Shown: positions 1 through 5,294 of the stretch, piece after piece
How positions within the stretch are numbered: position 1 is the first letter of the stretch
How the letters are laid out: each line of letters starts with the position of its first letter
Assembly (NCBI GenBank): GCA_910584795.1
Contig: CAJUBZ010000037.1
Location: 1-6,752, forward strand
Direction: 5' to 3'
Length of the DNA stretch: 6,752 bases
Source: an uncultured Eubacterium sp.
GTDB taxonomy: Bacteria > Bacillota > Clostridia > Lachnospirales > Lachnospiraceae
The notes under the pieces: model-generated
Seen by the model: the letters and a program-made list of their open reading frames with translations, nothing else
Told to the model about the DNA's origin: nothing
The model's database searches: none
Made by a program: the position numbers and the translations under genes

Positions 1-67
1 CTTGACCTTGAGTTCATGGAATGGTTTGTGTTGATGTGTAGTTTTGAAGGTGCAGGGGAGAGAATGA

Positions 68-140
68 TCCTCGATAGCTCAGTTGGTAGAGCGCACGGCT
101 GTTAACCGTGTTGTCGTAGGTTCGAGCCCTACTCGGGGAG
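68..140 (+). tRNA. tRNA-Asn (anticodon GTT)
   Basis: This gene reads asparagine codons AAC and AAU. The cloverleaf can be drawn by hand. The acceptor stem pairs 68-74 with 133-139 over seven pairs, one of them T-G, and G140 is the discriminator base. The D arm contains AGCTCAGTTGGTAGAGC. The anticodon stem CACGG/CCGTG encloses the loop CTGTTAA with GTT at 101-103. The T arm carries the canonical GGTTCGAGCCC. No CCA is encoded. The 3' ends of tRNA genes are frequent integration targets for phages and islands, and the accessory genes here begin on that side. No second copy of the tRNA 3' end was found in the window, so an attachment site cannot be confirmed. Confidence 0.97.
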
Positions 141-268
141 TTAAATATGGTAATGCTTAAAGCCTCGCAAACTGGTTGTTTTCGGGACTTTTTGTGATTT
201 GGGATAATTTCGGCAACGGGAAAAGTCTTATATAAATCCATATAAGTCTATGTATCTCAATGGCAAAT

Positions 269-298
269 TGGTGTAGAAATGGTGTAGAAATGGTGTAG
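269..298. repeat. 11-bp tandem repeat, about 2.7 copies
   Basis: The unit TGGTGTAGAAA occurs at 269-279 and 280-290, followed by a partial copy TGGTGTAG at 291-298. The copies are identical over the shared bases. Short directly repeated iterons next to a tRNA 3' end are typical of arm-type sites bound by tyrosine integrases or of excisionase sites. That role is inferred from position and form only, since no integrase gene lies in the window. Confidence 0.8.
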
Positions 299-359
299 TG
301 CTAGCAATAAAAGAGTTTGATACGTAGAAGGAATACCCATAATCAAATATTGGACATCT

Positions 360-405
360 AAATAAGTCCATATGCTTGTCAGAGTATAAGTATGTGGACT
401 TATTT
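360..405. terminator. Long hairpin, possible terminator
   Basis: Bases 360-377 pair with 388-405 over 18 positions, with two G-T pairs and a 10-base loop. The outer 11 pairs (AAATAAGTCCA with TGGACTTATTT) are perfect. The 3' side ends in TTATTTTA rather than a clean T-run, so terminator function is uncertain. It could insulate the tRNA transcript from the small-gene operon that starts at 464, or be a protein-binding site at the island edge. Confidence 0.5.
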
Positions 406-463
406 TAGTGCGCCAAAAGCATTGTAAAAAATGTGCAGAACAAAAATAATCGGAGGTAGCGAA

Positions 464-661
464 ATGGAGATTATCAATTTCGAAGAGGCAAAAGAAAGAA
501 GACGTTCAAAAGGAAAAGCGGTAAATTATTTGAGAAAAGCAGATAATGATATTCTAAAGATGCAAAAGCAATATCAGGTATTTGCACGGTTTTGTAACCG
601 TTGGTATGATGAACATGTGATGGGGCAGGATAAAGATGGGGGATGGATATATAAATATTGA
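464..661 (+). CDS. Small basic hypothetical protein
   Basis: A 65-residue protein of unknown function. I choose the ATG at 464 because GGAGG at 452-456 lies seven bases upstream; an in-frame ATG at 431 would add 11 residues but has no ribosome binding site. The N-terminal half is rich in Lys, Arg and Glu (EEAKERRRSKGK at residues 8-19) and looks helical. The C-terminal part is aromatic and ends in GGWIYKY. No signal peptide, membrane segment or known motif is visible. It is the first of five plus-strand genes with short gaps, likely one transcript. Its size and company suggest a phage or satellite accessory gene. A small nucleic-acid-binding protein is possible from the charge pattern but is not demonstrated. 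Confidence 0.65.
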   Translation: MEIINFEEAKERRRSKGKAVNYLRKADNDILKMQKQYQVFARFCNRWYDEHVMGQDKDGGWIYKY

Positions 662-679
662 TGAAAGTAATGTTTCATC
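660..679 (+). other. Small intergenic hairpin in first operon
   Basis: GATGAAA (660-666) pairs with TTTCATC (673-679) around a six-base loop. It begins within the stop codon of the upstream gene and lies before the ribosome binding site of the HU-like gene. There is no T-run, so it is not a terminator. An effect on mRNA processing or on relative translation is possible but speculative. Confidence 0.3.
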
Positions 680-709
680 GGCAAATAAAAATCAAAAAGG
701 AGAAGAATT

Positions 710-1144
710 ATGGTTAAAAAATCTACATTAAACGAAAACAAAATGGCAGCGAGAATCCGTGAACGTGAGGATAATCCAATCTACAGGCACAAGATGATAA
801 AAGAGATCCTTCACATGTATTCGGATGAGATCCGTAAGGCGGTGTTAAACGGGGAACGTGTGCAGATTACCGGAGTAGGGACGATCATCCCGGAAGTAAA
901 AGTCCACAAAGGCAGTTACAATATGCCGGTTTGTAACAAGACAGAGGGAAATCCTCCGCCATATGGAAGAATTAAAATTTCTGACAACTGGTCAATGAGG
1001 GAAGCAATGAACAGAAAAATTAAACAGAATATCAAAAACGGGATATATGGATTAAAGAATCTTCTATTTACAAAGCCTGATTTTGAATTTCTAAAAGAGA
1101 CCGGGTATATTCCGGAAGATGCAGAATTACCAGAGGAGGAGTAA
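710..1144 (+). CDS. HU/IHF-like DNA-binding protein, divergent
   Basis: The 144-residue product resembles the bacterial HU/IHF family, dimeric proteins that bend DNA in chromosomes and in phage packaging or recombination complexes. Residues about 28-104 follow the family plan: a helical N-terminal part, then LNGERVQITGVGTI (47-59), matching the family's Gly-Glu-x-Val-x-Ile-x-Gly-x-Gly-Thr signature, then a basic beta-arm-like segment to about residue 92. Typical HU is about 90 residues; this protein has an N-terminal extension of about 25 residues and an acidic tail ending in PEEE. The start at 710 has AAAGGAG at 696-702. The stop lies eight bases before the next gene, and that gene's ribosome binding site sits inside this gene's last codons, suggesting coupled translation. 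The arm lacks the usual Arg-x-x-Asn-Pro motif, so the assignment is to the fold rather than to a named HU. Confidence 0.55.
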   Translation: MVKKSTLNENKMAARIREREDNPIYRHKMIKEILHMYSDEIRKAVLNGERVQITGVGTIIPEVKVHKGSYNMPVCNKTEGNPPPYGRIKISDNWSMREAMNRKIKQNIKNGIYGLKNLLFTKPDFEFLKETGYIPEDAELPEEE

Positions 1145-1151
1145 AAATAAA

Positions 1152-1589
1152 ATGGCAGTACAGATAAATAATCTGAATGAATTAGCAAAAGCATTACAGC
1201 CTGTTATGACAGGCTTAGTAAACGAGTTGGCGGATCAGGTATACAAGACATTGAATTATTATCTGAATGATTATTATACCGGATGGACACCGGAAAGTTA
1301 CCAAAGGACAAAAGATTTCCTGTATTCGGCAGTAAAAACGAAAGCGAAAATGGAAGGGAATAACTGTGTAGCATATGTATACATAGATTATGATTCCATG
1401 AACGGGTATGTAAACGCTACCGGGTATCAGGTGGCAGAGTGGGCGAACAAGGGATTGCATGGTGGAATATCTGTAAGCCATAAACCTCATGTATGGGATG
1501 ATACGATGGATATGACCGTAAACAATGGTACTTTGTTAAATATGGCGGTTGATTATCTGAAGAGCAAAGGATTTTCAGTGTGTAACTAA
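1152..1589 (+). CDS. Phage-like protein, possible HK97-gp10-type
   Basis: A 145-residue soluble protein. ATG 1152 is preferred: GAGGAGGA at 1132-1139, inside the end of the previous gene, serves as its ribosome binding site, whereas the in-frame ATG at 1119 would overlap that gene without one. Residues 36-57 hold a Tyr-rich stretch with TPESYQRTKDF, followed by a long middle segment and a C-terminal helix (LLNMAVDYLKSKGF). A helical start, a Tyr-Pro-x-x-Tyr-x-Arg-Thr element and a C-terminal helix after a Trp/Gly-rich part recall phage tail-completion proteins of the HK97-gp10 type, which sit at the head-tail junction. The match is by pattern memory and is weak. No other structural phage genes are nearby, so it may be a domesticated or satellite-borne relative with another role. 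Confidence 0.4.
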   Translation: MAVQINNLNELAKALQPVMTGLVNELADQVYKTLNYYLNDYYTGWTPESYQRTKDFLYSAVKTKAKMEGNNCVAYVYIDYDSMNGYVNATGYQVAEWANKGLHGGISVSHKPHVWDDTMDMTVNNGTLLNMAVDYLKSKGFSVCN

Positions 1590-1613
1590 TGGGTATTGGA
1601 GGAAAAATACATA

Positions 1614-1805
1614 GTGGGATTAAATGAACGAGTTGCGATTATTACAGAAGAAAATATGAATGGACTATTACGTTTGTATGGAGAAATAGATATTGACAAT
1701 TTATCCAGAATTGTAAATAACCATTTGAAGGTTGCGATTGGTGAGATTGAAGATGATTTAAGAAAGAATAATCCACACAATGTTACAAAGGAACAGGTTG
1801 ATTGA
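1614..1805 (+). CDS. Small hypothetical protein, GTG start
   Basis: A 63-residue protein of unknown function. The start is not obvious. An in-frame TTG at 1596 has no ribosome binding site upstream, while the GTG at 1614 has GGAGG at 1598-1602, eleven bases away. I therefore choose GTG, giving a product beginning MGLNERVAII. The sequence is acidic and mostly helical in appearance (GEIDIDNLSRIVNNHLKVAI at residues 23-42, then EIEDDLRK). No cysteines, membrane segment or known motif is visible. It lies 24 bases after the preceding gene and 17 bases before the next, which fits cotranscription within the small-gene operon. Confidence 0.5.
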   Translation: MGLNERVAIITEENMNGLLRLYGEIDIDNLSRIVNNHLKVAIGEIEDDLRKNNPHNVTKEQVD

Positions 1806-1822
1806 TTTAATGGGGGTATCAT

Positions 1823-2116
1823 ATGCAGTTTAAAGATTTGGAATGGAAGGATGTTATTTCAGAGAATATGACAGTATGCAGTCATTGTATGGTTAATTTA
1901 TGCGGATGGATCAAGATCGAATTCAAAATAAACCGTGAACCCAGAGAAGATAAATATTATCTATATTGTTTTGGCAAGGGTAGTGTTAGGAGATTAAAAC
2001 CTGAAAAGTATGATTCTTTAGAATCAGCGAAGAATGCTGCATATAGGATATATTCAAATGAGATGTTGAGGATAAAGAAAGCGGTTGATTGTTTGGTGGC
2101 AGAAGATTGTTATTAG
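1823..2116 (+). CDS. Hypothetical protein with Cys cluster
   Basis: A 97-residue protein that I do not recognise. It starts at ATG 1823 with GGGGG at 1812-1816, a weak but well-placed ribosome binding site. Cysteines at 19, 22 and 27 (CSHCMVNLC) form a CxxC plus one pattern that could be half of a metal site, but the fourth ligand is not obvious. The middle is beta-like and charged (WIKIEFKINREPREDKYYLY at 29-48). The C-terminal third is helical (YDSLESAKNAAYRIYSNEML at 63-82), ending with Cys90 and Cys96. It is the last gene of the five-gene group and is followed by the long gene-free region with predicted RNA structure. A small phage-type DNA-binding role is only a guess. Confidence 0.6.
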   Translation: MQFKDLEWKDVISENMTVCSHCMVNLCGWIKIEFKINREPREDKYYLYCFGKGSVRRLKPEKYDSLESAKNAAYRIYSNEMLRIKKAVDCLVAEDCY

Positions 2117-2204
2117 GGGACTGCTGCCTCATGGCCGAAAATTTGACCGTGAGTTATTATGCGTTATTGGAAAAGATTCAGATTATATTAATATAGAAGA
2201 ATTG

Positions 2205-2631
2205 TATTGATATAGGGCTATAGCGTTTCGTGATACCCTTTGAAGGGAAGCTATATTATAGGTATCCTGATTGGGACTACCCTGTTTTAGGGCATAGGTA
2301 TCCGCCATTTAGAGGGTACGCATTATAAGCGTATCCCTTGAAATATACGGTTGTTTGCCGATTACTCTGATTGGAAGAAGCAAGTTAGATGTCATTTAAT
2401 TTGACAGCCAAAAGAACGATTTCGGTTCAAACAGATTCCGTAAAAGTGGAAAGTGTTGCCCCACGGTGGGACAACGGTAAATTTATATGAATATTTGAAT
2501 TAGCCCGTGATGGTCTAATTTAGAAGTGCATAATCTGCATATCTAAAAATCTATTAAAAATCGCCATAATAGCGAAAATCCAAAACTAAATCTATAAATT
2601 ACATCGGGAGTCTGTTCTTGACTCTCTTTTT
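2205..2631 (+). ncRNA. Candidate structured non-coding RNA
   Basis: This covers most of the 582-base gap between genes at 2116 and 2699. No frame reads convincingly as protein. Many local helices can be drawn: 2219-2224 with 2250-2255, enclosing CCCT/AGGG (2236-2239 with 2244-2247); 2280-2283 with 2289-2292; a 10-pair hairpin with one bulge (2312-2321 with 2329-2339); 2390-2394 with 2402-2406; 2455-2463 with 2467-2475 with one mismatch; and 2498-2505 with 2512-2520. ATAGGTATCC occurs twice, at 2258-2267 and 2294-2303. The region ends in an intrinsic terminator at 2606-2631. This fits a roughly 400-nt RNA. The class is not identified; large phage-linked RNAs such as ROOL or GOLLD, or intron remnants, are alternatives. 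The 5' end is a guess. Confidence 0.4.
2606..2631 (+). terminator. Intrinsic terminator before HNH gene
   Basis: GGGAGTC (2606-2612) pairs with GACTCTC (2620-2626), including one G-T pair, around a seven-base loop, and is followed by five T residues (2627-2631). It would end transcripts from the small-gene operon or the candidate RNA and separates them from the endonuclease gene. Confidence 0.75.
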
Positions 2632-2640
2632 ATCGTTCGC

Positions 2641-2669
2641 TTGTAAACGAACACTGTCTATTATTATCT
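2641..2669 (+). promoter_or_regulatory. Weak promoter candidate for HNH gene
   Basis: TTGTAA (2641-2646) and TATCTT (2664-2669) are separated by 17 bases, just after the terminator and before the endonuclease gene. Each hexamer matches the vegetative consensus at four of six positions. Because a terminator lies directly upstream, some promoter is expected here. Confidence 0.35.
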
Positions 2670-2698
2670 TTTATCGAAAGGAAGTATCTAACTGAGCA

Positions 2699-3670
2699 AT
2701 GCAAGGAATACAAACATTAGATTTAAAACGTACAGGCATAGTGCCAATAAATAAACTTGAAACATTCATATTAGTAGAAGGCACAAAGCATTATTATATT
2801 TCTTCAGAAGGAAGATTAACCAATGATATAAAGGGTAAATTCTATGTACATAATGAAACATTAGCAAAATCAACAAATAGGGTACACTGGAAAGTATTCT
2901 ATGAAGATGAAAGCGGAGTGGAATATAAAAGAGATGTATATGCAGATAATTTAGTGGCGCAGACATTTTTAGAGCCAGTAAAAGGCAAAAACAAGGTATA
3001 TCATATTGATGGTGACAGTTCCAATAGCAAATACAATAATCTGATTTATGTATCTGACAGGGAATTTTATAATCTTAGGAATGGGAAGATCGGTGTTGAA
3101 GATTTAGGCAGAGAACAGAAATATATACCATTTCTGAATAGTAGCCGCATGAAAGCAAGAAGATTATGGAATGATATGTATTCGCGCTGTTATAACGAGA
3201 AATTACATAATAGATTTCCAGAGTACATAGGCTGTACCATATGTGATTATTGGTTAGAGGATAAAGAACGATTTTATATATGGGTAGAAGAGAATTATTA
3301 TATGATCGGCAATGAGCAGATGGATTTAGATAAAGATATTCTGTGTAAGGGTAATAAGGTATACAGTCCTGAAACATGTGTATTTGTTCCGCACACGATT
3401 AATACTCTTTTGCTAAACTGTAGAAGAAAGCGTGGCAAATATCCGCTTGGGGTAAGCTATGATAAGGCAAAAGGTAAATACCGTGCATCATTGAATGTTG
3501 ATGGTAAAGCTGTGAAATTAGGTGTCTATAATACACCGAAAGAAGCGTTTATGGAGTATAAAAGGCACAAAGAAGCTCTAATTATTGTCGTTGCTGACAG
3601 ATACAAGGGGAAGATGCCGGATCGAGTATATGAAGCAATGATGAACTGGAAGATTGAAATTGATGATTAG
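2699..3670 (+). CDS. HNH homing endonuclease-like, NUMOD4 and AP2
   Basis: A 323-residue protein with the modular layout of free-standing phage and island homing endonucleases, which nick or cut DNA to spread their own gene. Residues 31-42 (HYYISSEGRLTN) resemble NUMOD4. Residues about 85-119 match an HNH domain: LVAQTFLEP, then YHIDGDSSNSKYNNLIYVS with His102, Asn109 and Asn114 as likely active-site and structural residues. Residues 155-235 hold a Trp/Cys-rich segment with RLWNDMYSRCYN, LDKDIL and TCVFVP, often seen in phage HNH proteins. Residues 246-295 look like an AP2 DNA-binding domain (YPLGVSYDKAKGKYRASL). An in-frame stop two codons upstream limits the start to ATG 2699; the only nearby ribosome binding site, AAAGGAAG at 2677-2684, is 14 bases away, so translation may be weak. 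The gene stands alone between two terminators. Confidence 0.8.
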   Translation: MQGIQTLDLKRTGIVPINKLETFILVEGTKHYYISSEGRLTNDIKGKFYVHNETLAKSTNRVHWKVFYEDESGVEYKRDVYADNLVAQTFLEPVKGKNKVYHIDGDSSNSKYNNLIYVSDREFYNLRNGKIGVEDLGREQKYIPFLNSSRMKARRLWNDMYSRCYNEKLHNRFPEYIGCTICDYWLEDKERFYIWVEENYYMIGNEQMDLDKDILCKGNKVYSPETCVFVPHTINTLLLNCRRKRGKYPLGVSYDKAKGKYRASLNVDGKAVKLGVYNTPKEAFMEYKRHKEALIIVVADRYKGKMPDRVYEAMMNWKIEIDD

Positions 3671-3686
3671 GTGATAGGGTGTGATT

Positions 3687-3729
3687 ATAAGGCATATCGG
3701 ATGTAAAGGTCTGGTATGCCTTATTTTTT
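3687..3729 (+). terminator. Strong intrinsic terminator after HNH gene
   Basis: ATAAGGCATA (3687-3696) pairs perfectly over ten positions with TATGCCTTAT (3715-3724) around an 18-base loop. The 3' arm runs directly into six T residues (3724-3729). It lies 17 bases after the endonuclease stop codon and isolates that gene from the cluster downstream. Confidence 0.85.
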
Positions 3730-3850
3730 CGGCTTTTGAATAGAGTGAGGATAATGATTTTGGTTTGTCTATAACAGTAGTATTGATTGCTGAATTGTGG
3801 TTAGGGATTAAAGTTCTATTAGAAGGATGGAAAGTGGCACTTCTGCGGTA

Positions 3851-3880
3851 TTGCAGGGGTTGGGGAAGGTTTGGTATAAT
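3851..3880 (+). promoter_or_regulatory. Extended -10 promoter for second cluster
   Basis: TATAAT at 3875-3880 is a perfect -10 hexamer, preceded by TGG to give the extended -10 element TGGTATAAT. TTGCAG (3851-3856) is a plausible -35 with an 18-base spacer. It lies after a strong terminator and before the genes at 4022, 4352 and 5295, with no other good promoter in sight, so it probably drives that cluster. The leader would be roughly 130 bases and includes an inverted repeat. Confidence 0.65.
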
Positions 3881-3906
3881 GGATTTATATTTGAATGATA
3901 TATTTG

Positions 3907-3974
3907 ACTTTTCAAGTGTTGTGACTAAGAAATCATTGACGATTGTTTTGCAATTTGAGATTAACTTGAAAAGT
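3907..3974. repeat. 11-bp inverted repeat flanking 46 bases
   Basis: ACTTTTCAAGT (3907-3917) and ACTTGAAAAGT (3964-3974) are perfect inverted copies 46 bases apart. They lie downstream of the promoter at 3851-3880, within the untranslated leader of the gene at 4022. They may form a long-range RNA stem or serve as paired operator half-sites. The intervening bases show no strong helix of their own. Confidence 0.6.
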
Positions 3975-4021
3975 ATAAACTTTGGAATTCTAGTTTCAAC
4001 TTATAGATTGGAGATGATGAA

Positions 4022-4306
4022 ATGGTAAAATTGAAAGTTGGAAGAAACATATTTGATATAGATGATAACGATTTGATTTTGGATAATGGTGCTTGCTATA
4101 TATTAGTTACCAAAAAGATTACAAAAAATTATTCAAGTTGTTCTCCGACAGTAAGTAAGAAATTATTTAATGATATGAAGAAATGTGACGTGATATTTAG
4201 AAGCGAAGGATTGAGACAGGCTGCAATAGAGCGATATGGAAATTCTGTTGTGACATTTTGGAAGTTTGATGTGGATCAGATGCAGAATATGGTTATTAGC
4301 AGATGA
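4022..4306 (+). CDS. Hypothetical protein before Mrr-like gene
   Basis: A 94-residue soluble protein that I do not recognise. The start at ATG 4022 is supported by GGAG at 4010-4013. The N-terminal part looks beta-rich with acidic turns (VGRNIFDIDDNDLILDNGA at 6-24), followed by a Lys/Ser stretch (KKITKNYSSCSPTVSKK at 31-47). The C-terminal half has helix-like segments (GLRQAAIERYGNSVVTFWKF at 63-82). Cysteines at 25, 40 and 55 do not form a recognisable metal site. It is the first gene after the extended -10 promoter and precedes the Mrr-like nuclease by 45 bases, so it is probably cotranscribed. In that position it could be a regulator, sensor or immunity partner of the nuclease, but no sequence motif shows this. 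Confidence 0.6.
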   Translation: MVKLKVGRNIFDIDDNDLILDNGACYILVTKKITKNYSSCSPTVSKKLFNDMKKCDVIFRSEGLRQAAIERYGNSVVTFWKFDVDQMQNMVISR

Positions 4307-4351
4307 ACGTTCAGTTTTAATGCTAGTAGAGGAAACAAGGTGAGGTAAGAT

Positions 4352-5239
4352 ATGAAAAAGATTGCTACATATAATGAGCATTATACTGATGTTCAAAATT
4401 TTTATCATCAAGGAAAATATGATGAATTAGTACATAATTATAGGCAACCAAATGACATAAATAAATTTTTTAAGCAAAATGGAAGGTGTCGATTTTGTAA
4501 TTCAGAATTAAAAAAGGTATTTGAAGGGTATTTAGAAGTTCCTGATGATAGGGATTCGTATTTATTAGGGGATATATTTGAATGTCCTCAATGTGGATGG
4601 TGGGAAGGTATTTCAAAATATACAGATATGCCAGACAATCCTTTTGAGAATATTCAATCATATCATGAAAACAAATATTATTATGGTATAGTAAATTTTT
4701 TTGACTTGAGTAGTAAAGAACTGCCATTAGAAGTATTGTATAATGAGTTAAATAAAAACAAACAAATTTTATATGATATTAATCCATATAAATTAGAAGA
4801 ACTTGTACAATCCGTGTTATCTGATTTTTTTGATTGTGAAGTGAAACATGTTGGACAAACTGGTGATGGAGGGAAAGATTTAATAGTTGTCCAATCAGAA
4901 CATCCAATTTTAGTACAAGTTAAAAGAAGAGAAAATCCGAATCATGTTGAACTTATTAAGGGAATTAGAGAATTTGTTGGCACCTTATTTATAGAAGGTT
5001 CAAAAAAAGGGATTTACGTTTCTACTGCTAAAAAATTTTCAAAAGGTTCTATAGAAGTTGCAAATGAATTGGTTAATAATAGAAAATTAGAATATTTTAA
5101 TTTGATAGATTATGATAAACTTGTATCAATGTTGAATATAGAAAAGAATATTAAAAAACCTTGGGAAGAATTTGCAAAACAATTTGAGTTTGACACAACT
5201 AAGTGGTTTGGAGCAATAGCATTCTCCAAAAGGTATTAA
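4352..5239 (+). CDS. Zinc-ribbon and Mrr-type restriction endonuclease
   Basis: A 295-residue protein with two recognisable parts. The N-terminal half carries a zinc-ribbon-like pair, CRFC (46-49) and CPQC (78-81), which may bind nucleic acid or protein. The C-terminal part (about 143-255) fits the Mrr catalytic fold of the PD-(D/E)XK superfamily: Glu149/Glu150 in the first helix, GQTGDGGKD with Asp176, and LVQVKRR with Gln189 and Lys191 forming the QxK variant of the active site. Downstream segments GIYVSTAKKFSKG and YFNLIDYDKL match the usual later strands. Mrr-type enzymes cut DNA, often modified or foreign DNA (type IV restriction). No methyltransferase lies nearby, which fits that class. 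AAGGTGAGG at 4337-4345 is the ribosome binding site. The gene is AT-rich. Catalytic residues look intact; the target is unknown. Confidence 0.8.
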   Translation: MKKIATYNEHYTDVQNFYHQGKYDELVHNYRQPNDINKFFKQNGRCRFCNSELKKVFEGYLEVPDDRDSYLLGDIFECPQCGWWEGISKYTDMPDNPFENIQSYHENKYYYGIVNFFDLSSKELPLEVLYNELNKNKQILYDINPYKLEELVQSVLSDFFDCEVKHVGQTGDGGKDLIVVQSEHPILVQVKRRENPNHVELIKGIREFVGTLFIEGSKKGIYVSTAKKFSKGSIEVANELVNNRKLEYFNLIDYDKLVSMLNIEKNIKKPWEEFAKQFEFDTTKWFGAIAFSKRY

Positions 5240-5294
5240 CTAGCATATAGACAATAAAAGTGAAATTTTTATGGAAAGTGAAGGATGATATACA

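Larger units (their letters stand above)
141..463. other. Gene-free stretch right of tRNA-Asn
   Basis: I see no convincing coding frame here. The stretch holds a short tandem repeat at 269-298 and a long hairpin at 360-405, listed separately. A weak promoter-like pair, TTGATA (317-322) and CATAAT (338-343), has only a 15-bp spacer and is not strong enough to call. This is the position where an integrase gene usually sits in tRNA-targeted islands, and none is present. Confidence 0.6.

Noticed and set aside
1..67. Open plus-strand frame running from the left edge into the tRNA
   Set aside because: It ends at a TAA formed by the tRNA anticodon loop and has no ribosome binding site or protein-like pattern. 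It is more likely spacer DNA upstream of the tRNA, possibly behind an rRNA operon, which cannot be shown from this window.
14..241. Minus-strand frame of 75 codons over the tRNA
   Set aside because: It is the reverse translation of tRNA-Asn (SRARTYDNTVNSRALYQLSY), a well-known spurious protein in databases. The region is fully explained by the tRNA.
2117..2698. Group I intron surrounding the HNH gene
   Set aside because: I looked for the conserved P7-type core, such as a GACTA partnered with a TAGTC motif, and did not find a convincing pair. The gene also has its own terminators. An intron remnant remains one option to test, not a call.
3765..4028. Plus-strand frame of 87 codons upstream of the gene at 4022
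   Set aside because: It starts at TTG without a ribosome binding site, contains the extended -10 promoter and the inverted repeat, and overlaps the well-supported gene at 4022. It is best read as leader DNA.
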